In this document: one piece after another, positions 1 through 10,900 of the stretch
How the letters are laid out: each line of letters opens with the position of its first letter
Position numbering within the stretch: the stretch's first letter is position 1
Assembly (NCBI GenBank): GCA_963924555.1
Contig: OZ004583.1
Coordinates: 310,001 to 374,000, forward strand
Length of the DNA stretch: 64,000 bases
Direction of reading: 5' to 3'
DNA from: Crambe crambe
Taxonomy: Eukaryota; Porifera; Demospongiae; Poecilosclerida; Crambeidae
Translations under genes and position numbers: made by a program
The notes under the pieces: model-generated
Told to the model about the DNA's origin: nothing
The model's input: only the letters and a program-made list of their open reading frames with translations
Databases searched by the model: none

Positions 1-1010
1 GCAGTCTATATAATACCATGTATGAGCAGCTGGCATTCCTGGACTGATAGGATCTCTTCCCCCTTCCCCTCCCTCTCAAGAAAAGTAACTAGCTAAGCCA
101 CATCATAGGCAGAGGAACATAAATTTACCTGGGGGGGCCAACCCCAAACCCCCATTGCACCATACTTACCAACAATAGTTGTAATTTAATTAAAAAACAA
201 GAGTCAAAATAGAGTTGAAAATGTTTCACTTTGCACATGCAGTCATGTATAATTGTCTCCTACAATGACAAATAGTTGAATGAAATTTGGGGGGGGGGGG
301 GGGGGGGGGGGGCAAAACCATAAGTCTAAAAATCTGGGGGGGAGGTTCCTCCGCCTATACACATGACATATTTTTCTTCATAACTACTTGGTTGCTCTTT
401 TTGAAAGAACTTACATTCTAGGTGTGGTTGTGGAGCAATCTTGTGGTAGAGGAGGACCTTTGTCAGAGATGAGCGTCGAATTGCTGTCTCCTGGACAGTC
501 CTCACTATTCAGATTATTTAAAAAGTAGAATGCATTAGAAATCACTCCTCTAGCATCACTTGCGTTGCCACTACAGAAATTATTTTTTGGAACTCTGAAG
601 CAAGTGAATACAGATCTGATAGTAGTTCCATTAACACTAAATGATGGTTGTACATTCCAGCAGTTGCATCCTCTTCCACCATGCTCCAACTGCAACAGTC
701 TGAACTGCACACCTCCTACATTGCTGTCAAAGTCCAAGTTGTGTGTTACATCAGATGTTCTATTAACAGGCAATGCATCCAGTGTTATCCAGTCTCCTAT
801 AACTGATGTAGTACTGATGCTTCTGTACTGGAACTGCACTGAAGTGTTTGTCAGGCCCACTTCATTGCCACCTATACAAGGACGTTTGTTGGTTGGTACC
901 ACAGGTTCTACACTGAAATTCACTTCAACTGAGTGTCTACCAACTACTACATCAAGACACAAAACACACACTAGACTAGCAGTCAATAACTGTCGCACTA
1001 AAGGAACCAT
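1..1010 (-). CDS. Adhesion GPCR with reelin-like N-terminus, 5' exon only (cut by window edge)
   Basis: Only the first coding exon (about 415-1010) is visible. It opens with a signal peptide (MVPLVRQLLTASLVCVLCLD) and runs into a Cys-rich module containing VQFRLLQLEHGGRGCNCW, which resembles reelin-type jelly-roll repeats. The exon ends in TTTPRM at a GTAAGT donor (414-411). The same exon with the same end and donor starts the neighbouring gene at 7570, whose product continues into a GAIN domain, a GPS and seven membrane helices. I infer this is the third member of the same tandem family. The rest lies off the left edge. Bases 1-410 would be intron and contain a MITE. The amino-acid match to the neighbour's exon is high, so the duplication is fairly recent. 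Confidence 0.8.
105..358. mobile_element. MITE-like element with terminal inverted repeats
   Basis: The 14-bp end at 105-118 is the inverted complement of 345-358 with one mismatch, and the body is non-coding. A run of 24 G lies inside it (289-312). It sits in the first intron of the leftmost adhesion GPCR gene. The size and lack of an ORF fit a non-autonomous DNA transposon; the family was not identified. Confidence 0.6.
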
Positions 1011-2147
1011 TTTTTTCTTGTGTTAACTGTGTAGCCAGCTAGCAAGTGGTTGGAATGTTGATTGAGTGTTGGCTGTAACTAACTGGGTAATGAAAATGAT
1101 GGGAAGTTCCATCGAGTCTTCAGTGTGGCTGCAGTAACAAGATCATAGCTTGAAATATGCACATGTCTATAGTTTCAAAGTATTTGTTTACACACTCAAC
1201 AATAATTATTAATACAGCTCTTATGATGTGTACAAACCAGCTAGCAGCTAGCCAGTTATCTGAGTTCACTCAATTATGATGTTTCCTTGCTTATGTTTCC
1301 TCCATGTGATTATGTCGTGCTTCATGCTCTATTTTTAGTGATGGCAATTATGATAGCGATAGCTAGCTACATCCATGTGTGCATGCATGCACTGCTTACC
1401 AAAATGCTCCCGAAATGCACTTGCACCTACTATAGTTCCATACATTAAAAGAATCAGTTAGCCATATAGCTAGCTAGATAGTTACACGTAGTGAGAGATT
1501 GTGATCAAGCAGTTTAATAGGTAACCCTAATTGAAATGCCACTGATTACCTAATGATATCAATAAAGACAATCATGGACATCATTCTGACTATAACCAGC
1601 CCTGAGTTGATGATAGTGAAAGTCGTGACTCAATTGCTGTGATCTACCTTGTTAGGAAACTAATTGGTACATGTCAGTTCAGATTGCTTCCTAAATGGTA
1701 CATGACCAATCATATCTATGATGTTTTATAAACACCACATAATAGGGTTTCCTGCTAATTCCTGGTAGTTATTATTATTATTACTATGGCCATTCATATG
1801 GATAACTATTATACACTCTGGAATTATTATAGTTAGCTAACCCTCATGGACTTGCAGGATTTTTTCATCTTCATCCTCACATCTTTCTACCGTTGTGTTT
1901 TTACTAGCTATAGACTGTAAGTATAATTTTCATCATTCATTCACCCTAAATACTTGCATACATGGCTATCCTCTGCAACCCCCTCTGTGTCATTATGTAT
2001 TATTATGTCAGAAACAGTAATGATAAATTTACTAGCTGAATAGGCCAGATGTTAGATAACTAGTGAGAAAGTTAGCCAGTTAGCTAACTGTCAGAATTTG
2101 TCAAAGTTGATTATTATGAAGATATAATATGGCTATATACATGTTGA
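1011..2147. other. Intergenic spacer between two adhesion GPCR genes
   Basis: It lies between the start of one GPCR gene and the stop of the next. No convincing ORF, RNA gene or inverted-repeat element was seen. The AGCTAGCTA-type tetranucleotide recurs (near 1240, 1365 and 1470) without forming a clear array. The promoter of the leftmost gene should lie near 1011-1200. Confidence 0.5.
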
Positions 2148-4655
2148 TCAGAAGGATCGGGTCTCCATGTAGTAAGGATTGTCAAGGATCAAATTCTCTT
2201 CTGAGCCAACATTGTTCAGGAGATGATTACTGCCCTTTTCACTTGAGTTCAAACTTCCCCCCACAGAATTGTTGACGGGACCATCTGATTTGGATTTAGC
2301 AGTAGCTGTCTGCACACATGGATGGTAAGTGGAGAGTAAAAAATAGGATCAGCAGCATTGTGGATTCAGCGTAAGTACAAAATCCACTTTAACTCACTTT
2401 TCTGGTTAAAGATTTTTCTCCGAAGTATTTGCTAAGCAAATCTGACTCTCTCACTTTAATCCTCCACCATTTGGAGTAAGCTTCTCTGACTTGCTTGGAA
2501 AAGACGACAAAGATGAGGAAGATGAAGAGGCCCTGGAAGGCCACCATGATGGTGTAGATGTAAGCCAGGGGTAGCAGTGCCTTCACCTCCACTATCAGTA
2601 TTCCAAATATCCACGTCAGTCCCATGACAACCACAAGAGATACAGCTGACTTCAACCAGTTTCTATAATAGAAGCAAATTTGAAATACGATTATTTATTG
2701 TTTAGCTTATCATTAGCAGCTGCTTTACTTGATATTTTGTAATTTGGTGTTATCAACTAGCTTCTTCTGATGTTTCCATGTGATGGTGGTAGCCATGATG
2801 AAGAATCCAGTGTTAGCCAGGATCAGAACTATCACAGGAGTGATGAAGGCCCAGATGAAGTGTGTTTCAGGATTCAAGAAACAACTGAAGCAATGGATGA
2901 AACAAACGAACATGCTCATGTAAGTTAGAGACTTGATTACATAGCTAGTTACAGGTAATTTGTAAAACTTAGAAAAGGTCACCTTTGTAGATACATTAGT
3001 AATTAGCTACTTACGCTCTGGAGTATCCATAATTAGGCTGTCTGGGCAGAGCAAAGCCTAGTGGAAGTGTCAAGAGAGCCATGTAGAGCAGGGGGACACC
3101 ATAACTGATGATGGTGAATGCTATCAGGTAGCGCTTTGTATGTTTGATGAAGACTCTTACAAGGAGTACGTACAAGATCACACCCTCCATTAGCATCCAC
3201 ATAAAGGACACAAGGAAGAAGTAGTGTATGAGGACAGCTATGACCTGGCAGTGGATGGGGACTGGAGTATTTCTAGGACCAACACGAGTCACACCGATCA
3301 CAAAGATGAGCTGGGCTATCCCAAGACTGATGCAGAGGTTGACATGGATTATGTTACGCATGTTACGCAATGACCTATTTGAAAGGGGAATCCCAGTCAG
3401 TGATGTAATCGTGACAAAGTGATATGACTTACTTGAGAGCAAGGATTGCAATGACAGTGATAGTCATGACAACTAGAGATACTGACACACCCACATAACC
3501 AAGGATCTGTAGGGAGAGTTTTACTTCAGGAGTGATATTCAGTGGTCTAGGACTCAGGAGGATGGCAAAGTGGGTGAGGTGGTTGCATTCACACACTGTC
3601 ATAGAGGAATTGGAGAGGGTGTCACTCCTCTTACATCCTCTATCAGACCACTGTCCAGCACTGAGAATCACATCATTCTGTGAACTTTTAAACAGAATGC
3701 TAATAATTATGCTGTTTCATTTTCAGTGATAAACTACCTCCTTTCAGATAAAAAATCCCAAAACACGCAAGTTATTTCTGAATCGTCACCCCTCAACATG
3801 GCTTCCTGTATTGAGATAATCATGAAATGTAGGAATCTAGCTACATGCACATTGTTAACCTTAGTCGGATCAGAGTGTTCAAAGTACACACGGATTGGAG
3901 TATTCAGTGCTACATCATCCGTGGGACATCTTTCACTCCCACACTGCAAAGAGGTGGACACAATACCTGATGCCAGTTCAGTGCTGCATGAAAACAAAAA
4001 CAGAACCCACCCATGAATTAAAACATTCACATTTTTAAATATTTCCTCTGTATAATGATCATTGGTATGGAGCACTTACCCATTTTTATTCTCTGGTTGG
4101 CCTCTTGGAAAGAAATCTGACACATTGTAGTAGAGAAATGCAACTGCTCTTATGCTGCTGGCATTGTTGCTGGCAAACATTTGGACTAACTCCAGTGGGA
4201 TTTGTAGGGACATCTCAGGAAGAGAAGGATCAGTGAAGTCTGTTGAATTTATGGAGCTAAACAAAATAGATGCTTCTCCTTCAAGCAATAGCTGGTGAGT
4301 GCTGAGAACTAAAAAAACAAAATAAAAACAAAACAAAAAACAACAACAAAACTTGGTGGATTGTGGTTACTTACAATACAATATTAACTTACCGATGTTT
4401 CCAATGGAAATATTCCCATTATCCCTGTAGACTTCCAGTGGTAATCGATCAAATACACTCAGCAGAGAGCTCCCAAGGATGAATGGTTCCACCTGTAAAA
4501 ATTCATGAGCATAATAATTATAATAAAATGTGTAGTTAGCTAAGCCTTGCAGATGATTGCTGGGGATTCATAATGACAATGTAGAGTGTATGCTTCTTAT
4601 CACACATGAAAATGTAAAGGCATAGCATGAAATTTAAATGACTTCTTGGTTATTA

Positions 4656-4689
<34 letters not shown>

Positions 4690-7570
4690 AACAACAAAAG
4701 CTTCATGCTAAATTGTTATCCAACAAAAATTTTGCACTATTGTTACATAATCACGTGGAGCTTAGATGTTTGGTAATGACCAATCGTGACACTGTATGAC
4801 TGAACGTACACTTTGGCATGAAATGTCATGAGACTGTGTTGATTTAATATTAATCAACTGTTTTAAGAGGATATTAATACAAGATACTGTGCTGAAAGGT
4901 TACATATCATCTAACGTAACCATGGTTGTCATCCTGCGTGAATGTATGTAAACAGTCCAGGTAACTTTCAATGTGTACAAAGGAACACTACATGCTTTCT
5001 GGCTATTATCTGTGACCTTATTGGGAAGTTGAGCAGGAAATACTGTGGAAGCCGAGAAGGGCACTTTGTCACAAGCCAGCATAGTGGACTGTCTAATTAA
5101 ATTTACTACAGCACCTTCATGTTTTGTGCTGCTTTGATTTGTTCCTTCATGTCTTATAGGGGACAGGGAATGGGAACTGGCTCATTCTTATTGGAAGAAG
5201 AGGTTTTGATCAGAAGGAGGTACATATGTGGCACATGCTTTTTTTTTTCCCCCACTTCATTGTGAGATGAAAATCTTGCCAACACAAGACTGAAGGACTA
5301 ATGAGACCTTATGAAGTGGAGGCACCACCAAGCACCCAATTCTACTCTGTATATCCCCCAAGCCCCAATTCTATGTTTTCTATACCATTTGATTTCTGAC
5401 AGTTTGCTGTGTTATGAGGTTACCAACTCCAAGGAAGGCCTGCAAAAGATTATTACAATTATTCAATAATGCATAGCTAACTGACTTGGTATAAAAGTGT
5501 TTACCTTGCTGAATAGGTTCCCCGTGTCACTGATAGGACTAAATCTGTTTAGGATTCTTCCCAGCTGATATATTATGATGATGAGAGGTTCTCCCTCACT
5601 TACAAGTCTCTGGACTGAGTTAATAGCCTCCAATGGACTCTGCACATAATTTTGACACATGCTCTAATATTTGGTACAAGACACTTAATAGCGTTGAACT
5701 CACTTGAGCTTCACTGATAATATTTAATCTCTCATTTATTTTAATCTGCATACAAAGTGAAAGTAAAATTTGATTGCTCATAATGTGCACTATAATAATA
5801 CCTCATTTTGTATGAATGCCTCCATTTGTAATATCTGTGAATCAAGAAGAGGAATTTCATTGGTGAAAACAGTGGTGTGAACCATTGTGGTGGGAGCCAT
5901 AGTGGTTGTTGACATGGTGGTGGGAGTCATAGTGGTTGTGGACATGGTGGTGGGAGCCATAGTGGTTGTTGACATAGTGGTGAGGGCCTCAGTGGTTGTT
6001 GACATAGTGGTGGGAGTCTCATTGGTTGTTGATGCAGTAGTGGGGGTCTCAGTTGCAACTGTTTGGGAGCTATTGTCGTCTATAGTCACTTGAAAACCTT
6101 GGGTTATTGCAATTCGACTGGCAATTTGTTGTCCACCAACATCAGTACCAAATGTAAGATAATTATTCATACATGGTAAAGTGTTAGCACACTCTGTACA
6201 GATCACATTTCCTCTTCTGGGTTCCTTCCATAATGAAGAACTGAAATGAAACAAGAAATCACTTGCACTAATATAATATAATAACTATCAACTCACTTCA
6301 GTGAACAGGATTGCGCATTGTTACAGCCAAATCCATCATAAAATATGTTGGTAGATGTGTTATAGTTGTATATCAAGGTAACATTTACTCTTGCCAGTGC
6401 CCACATGTCTCTGCTTGGTCTATTAAAATCAGCTGTTCCCATCCAGCGGAACTGAACTTCAGTGGTTCGTAGGATGTCCCCACATATATATACAGTGTTT
6501 TGTTCTGCACCAGTAGTGGATCTGCGTATGATTACTGAGTCAGACAAGTCATAACCTCTGATCACTGGTGTGAATTGCTGTTCAGCGAGTAGTTGTAGAG
6601 GGATCCATTGACCACTTCCACTGGTGTCATTACGCATGGCAAACTCTATGGGTTCCCGATTATCAATTCCTCTACAACCTCCTACTCCATTAATATGATT
6701 TATTAGTCCATAATCCACCTCACTATTAAATAATTATTATTGTTAAAGATAAGTGGACAGATGCAACCACAGGCACAAAAAAAAATGACTGTCAAATTAT
6801 TCACCACCAACAATGCAGTCTGGATAAATAGCAACTTTCTGAATCAATTCATGACTAGCTTGAGAAAGGGGAAAGGGGAGGGGAGAGGCAGAAGGGAAAG
6901 AAAAATTGTCCCTATCAATCAGGCTGCTCCATGCATGGTGTATAGTTAGACCTAGCTATTGATTGGACATAATTATAGGGAAAAGAACTTACATTCTAGG
7001 TGTGGTTGTGGAGCAATCTTGTAGTAGAGGAGGACCTTTATCAGAGATGAGCTTTGAATTGCTGTCTCCTGGACACTCCTCACTATTCATATTATTTAAA
7101 AAGTAGAATGCATTAGAAATCACTCCTCTAGCATCTCTTGCGTTGCCATTACAGAAATCATCTCCTAAAGGAACTCTGAAGCAATCGATCACAGATCTGA
7201 TAGTTCCATTAACACTAAAGCTAAATGATTCTACATCCCAGCAGTTGCATTCTCCTCCACCATGCTCCAACTGCAAAAATCTGAACTGCACACCCTCCAC
7301 AGTGCTATCAAAGTCCAAGTAGTGTGATACATCAGATGTTCTATTAACAGGCAATGCATCCAGTGTTATCCAGTCTCCTATAACTGATGTAGTAATTCTG
7401 TACTGGAACTGCACTGAAGTGTTGGTCAAGCCCACCTCATTGCCACCAATGCAGGGAAATCTTGGCACCTCATACAAAGTAAAACTGACTCTAACTAAGC
7501 AGGTTGCCACATCAAGACACACCACGAAGATTAAAGTAGCAACAATAAATGAATGAAGTACAGAGACCAT
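2148..7570 (-). CDS. Adhesion GPCR with reelin-like modules, Thr-rich stalk, GAIN/GPS and 7TM
   Basis: A multi-exon gene. Exon 1 (6993-7570) has a signal peptide and a reelin-like module (VQFRFLQLEHGGGECNCW). Exon 2 (about 6298-6719) holds a second module with VQFRWMGTADFNRPSRDMW. A Thr-rich mucin-like stalk follows (5885-6060), then GAIN-type exons at about 5.5, 4.4, 4.1-4.3 and 3.8-4.0 kb. The GPS is intact: CVFWDF (about 3750), GQWSDRGC, then CECNHLTHFAILL (about 3570-3605), with the usual HL/T self-cleavage step. The helices lie in exons at about 3429-3671, 3014-3374, 2745-2885 and 2398-2662. A tail exon (2148-2309) ends METRSF. By family knowledge this is a surface receptor autoproteolysed at the GPS; ligand and G protein are unknown. 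The 7TM part is very close to the gene at 7920-14221, but the tails differ. Confidence 0.85.
4658..4697. repeat. (CAA)n microsatellite
   Basis: About 13 CAA units, with one interruption near the end, inside a roughly 0.9-kb intron of the adhesion GPCR gene. The rest of that intron (about 4500-5400) shows no feature that I can name. Confidence 0.85.
5885..6030 (-). repeat. Coding minisatellite for Thr/Met-rich stalk
   Basis: A period of about 30 bp is repeated roughly five times. On the minus strand it encodes copies of TTMSTTTMAP, a likely O-glycosylated spacer between the reelin-like modules and the GAIN domain. Repeat number is likely to vary between alleles. Confidence 0.8.
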
Positions 7571-7919
7571 AGCTAAAATATTATTTGCTATATAGCTTTT
7601 AACGGCTACATATAGAATCAGATAGCTGCTTATGTAGCTACTACAGTTAAATTGAATGGGTGCTGAACATAAAAGAAGTTTAATTAATTAATGGAAGACC
7701 TGCATGATATGAATAAACAACGCCTAGCGCCTCTGATCTGCTGATGACGGACACGCGCGGGCGGGCAGGCCAGCCGGGCGAATGCGCATGCTCAGTTTAC
7801 TTGATTGTCAACAGCTAGCTACAGATGTATCTTTGAAAAAACAACAACAACAAAAAAACAAAAAACAAAATAAAGCTAGTTATATTGCTCATAACTAGCT
7901 GGTTGACTCCCTATTTTTT
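7571..7919. promoter_or_regulatory. Spacer with CpG-rich patch upstream of an adhesion GPCR gene
   Basis: Between the stop of one GPCR gene (7920) and the start of the next (7570). A GC/CpG-rich patch at about 7735-7795, including GCGGGCGGGC and TGCGCATGC, stands out from AT-rich surroundings and lies about 165 bp upstream of the ATG. It is a candidate core promoter, judged by composition and position only. Confidence 0.4.
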
Positions 7920-10900
7920 TCATAAAAGAGTTAGTGATTGATCATAAGAAACTTCACCAGTACTGTTCACGAGTTGACACATACTTTCATCCTTGTCATG
8001 TGCAGTATCCATTCTCCCTGTCCCATTAACAACAATAGTTGTCTTCCTCTCTTCCAATCTGCTTGTTTCTACTACTTTTAAACCATTCTCCATAGGCTTC
8101 ATGTCATCAGCAATCTTTACTTCAGATAAAGAAAGTCTATCTGCATCATTATCACGGTTGTCCTTTACTGATTCTATCAGTGCTTTTTGCTGCTTCAGCA
8201 AAGAGGGGGCATATCGTACACCAGTCTGCAAACATGAACAATATTCCACTAACTATAAATCACTTGATTGTAGCTAGCTAGGATGACAATTGCTATAAAT
8301 CACTTGATTAGGATGATTTTACTCACAATTGCTGTTGATGATGTGATTTTCTTCTCTCCAAAATGCTTGCCGAGAAATTCTGACTCATTGACCTTGATCT
8401 TCCACCACTTGGTGTAAGCTTCTCTGACTTGCTTGGAGAAGACGACGAAGATGAGGAAGATGAAGAGGCCCTGGAAGGCCACCATGATGGTGTAGATGTA
8501 AGCCAGGGGTAGCAGTGCCTTCACCTCCACTATCAGTATTCCAACTATCCATGTCAGTCCCATGATGACCACAAGAGACACCGTTCCCTTTAACCAGCCC
8601 CTATACAGACAACTCTATTATCACAGGAAACTATTTATCCGCTTTATGTGGCAACTGAACTAATTTATTTAGCATTTCATGTCATATAGTGTTGTCATGT
8701 CACCCTGTCTCTGTCTGTGCCTTAGCTAGGCTATGGCCAAAACAGTTTTTGTGTTGAAAGCTGGCTTAGCTGTCTCAGTCTGTCCTATAGTGTTGCCAGT
8801 ATAAGTTAAAGGATTCTGCCTATTGAATTGCTCTCACATCTTAACTCAGAAACTCACTTGATAGTCTTCAGGTTGGATTTTCCACCAGTCTGCTTTTTCT
8901 GATGACGCCACATGATGGTCACTGCCATGATGAAGAAGCCACAGTTGATCAGGATTATCATAACCACTGGGACAATGAAGGCCCAGATGAAGTGTGTTCC
9001 AGGATTCAAAAAACAACTGGAACGAAAAATATTGACGATAGCTAGATGAGTAAAGTACCTTCACAATGATACTTACGCTTTAGTGTAGCCATAGTTAGGC
9101 TGTGTTGGTAGAACAAAGCCCAAGGCGATGGTGAGAGCCATGTAGAGCAGGGGGACACCATAACTGATGATGGTGAATGCACACATGTACCGCTTCTTGT
9201 GTTTCACAAAAACGAGGACCAGAGCCACGTACAAGACCACGCCCTCCATCAACATCCACATGAAGGACACAAGGAAGAAGTAGTGGAGGAGGACAGCTAT
9301 GACCTGGCAGTGGATGGGGACTGGGTCATTTTTGTCCCCAACACGAGTCACACCAATCACAAAGATGAGCTGAGCTATCCCAAGACTGATGCAGAGGTTG
9401 ATGTGAATGAAATTCCGCATGCTGTGCAGTGATCTGTAGATAATGAAGTGATGTATTCACAACAGAGAAATCTAGTGAGTACTTTAAAGTACTTTAAAGA
9501 CAAACCTGAACACTATAAATATAATGACAGTAACAGCCATAGCAACGAGAGATACTGACACACCCACATATCCAATGATCTCCAGTGAGAGTAGGACAGC
9601 TGGGGGAGCATTCAGAGGTCGAGCACTCAGGAGGATGGCAAAGTGGGTGAGGTGGTTGCATTCACACACTGTCATGGAGGAATTGGAGAGGTTCTCATTC
9701 TTCTTACATCCTCTATCAGACCACTCCCCAGCACTGAGGATGGTGTCATCCTGTGGACTGGTATAAAATACAGTCAGAGTAATGGTATCTCAATTTTGAA
9801 CTCCATGTAGTACACGAAACCTGTTTGTATTCACCTGGCACCTTGATCATTCACTATAAGTGCTATAACTTTCTCAATTCTTAAGCAAATTAATATTTTA
9901 ATGCCTCAACAGAAAGCTAATTATCATTATCCACTCTCTCTGGTGTTTGAAATTTGAAATTTTAGTGAATGATCAAGGTGCCAGGTGAATGCAAATATTG
10001 CACAATAACATGTGCACTCACTCATTGCCACTCAGGAATTTTAAAAACACACATAGAACCTCGTATTCACTATCATTTGAAATTCGCTCCTAAACAACAA
10101 AAATAATAATTTATTGAAATGGTGCATGTACAAACTGATTTTACTCACCTTGACTTCTCTTGAATGTTCTATGCGTATAGTGACAAGTGTGTCCAGGTCT
10201 TTAGTGTCACACCTTTGATCACCACATCGTAAGGTGGTGGACACAATACCTGACCCCAACTCAAACCTGTGCAGTAAAAGTACATCAGTGTATACATGTG
10301 TGTATGATTGAAGGAAGAATAAGCAAGTGTGTACAGCTATCAGAAGACACCTAGCACATCTTTTTCCCAAAGACTTAACTCACTTAGTGATATTTGTGAT
10401 ATTCATTCCAGGTAAGCGTTCAGGAAAAAGCCCTGTGACGTTGCTGTACACAAAGGATCCCAGTGTCACCTCATCTCCGTTTGAGTCCAGGAACTCATTA
10501 ATGAGTTGGTTAGGAAATTCGATGGACATTCTAGGTGATTGATATGCTGAGAACTCCGCAGAATCTACAGCCATCACAGAGTCTTCTCTAGCTTCAATTT
10601 GTGAAATTGATTTTCTATGAAGTACTGTAATTTGAAATATTATTATTATACAGGTGCATGGGTATGAAACACAAGTAGCTAACTATGGCTTGATTCTCTC
10701 TGCCTGCTATTATTGGAATCCTAGGGCTTTAGGTTGACTTATGCCTAGCAACCTACTTATGTCTTCTTTGGACAGCGTCATATTTTGTTGAAACTGGTTG
10801 AAAATGAAGCGATCAAGTATGTTGAAAATAGAGCTTCCCTCCACATTGGCTACGTTGTTATTCAGCTGTTAAGGGGAGGGAGGGAGAGGTGGGGGTAGAG

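Noticed and set aside
3228-4016. Plus-strand frames opposite the receptor 7TM and GAIN exons
   Set aside because: They lie over strongly conserved minus-strand coding exons and cross their splice sites.
5887-6093. Val/Met-rich open frame on the plus strand
   Set aside because: It is the antisense of the Thr-rich coding minisatellite of the minus-strand receptor; the repeat keeps several frames open.
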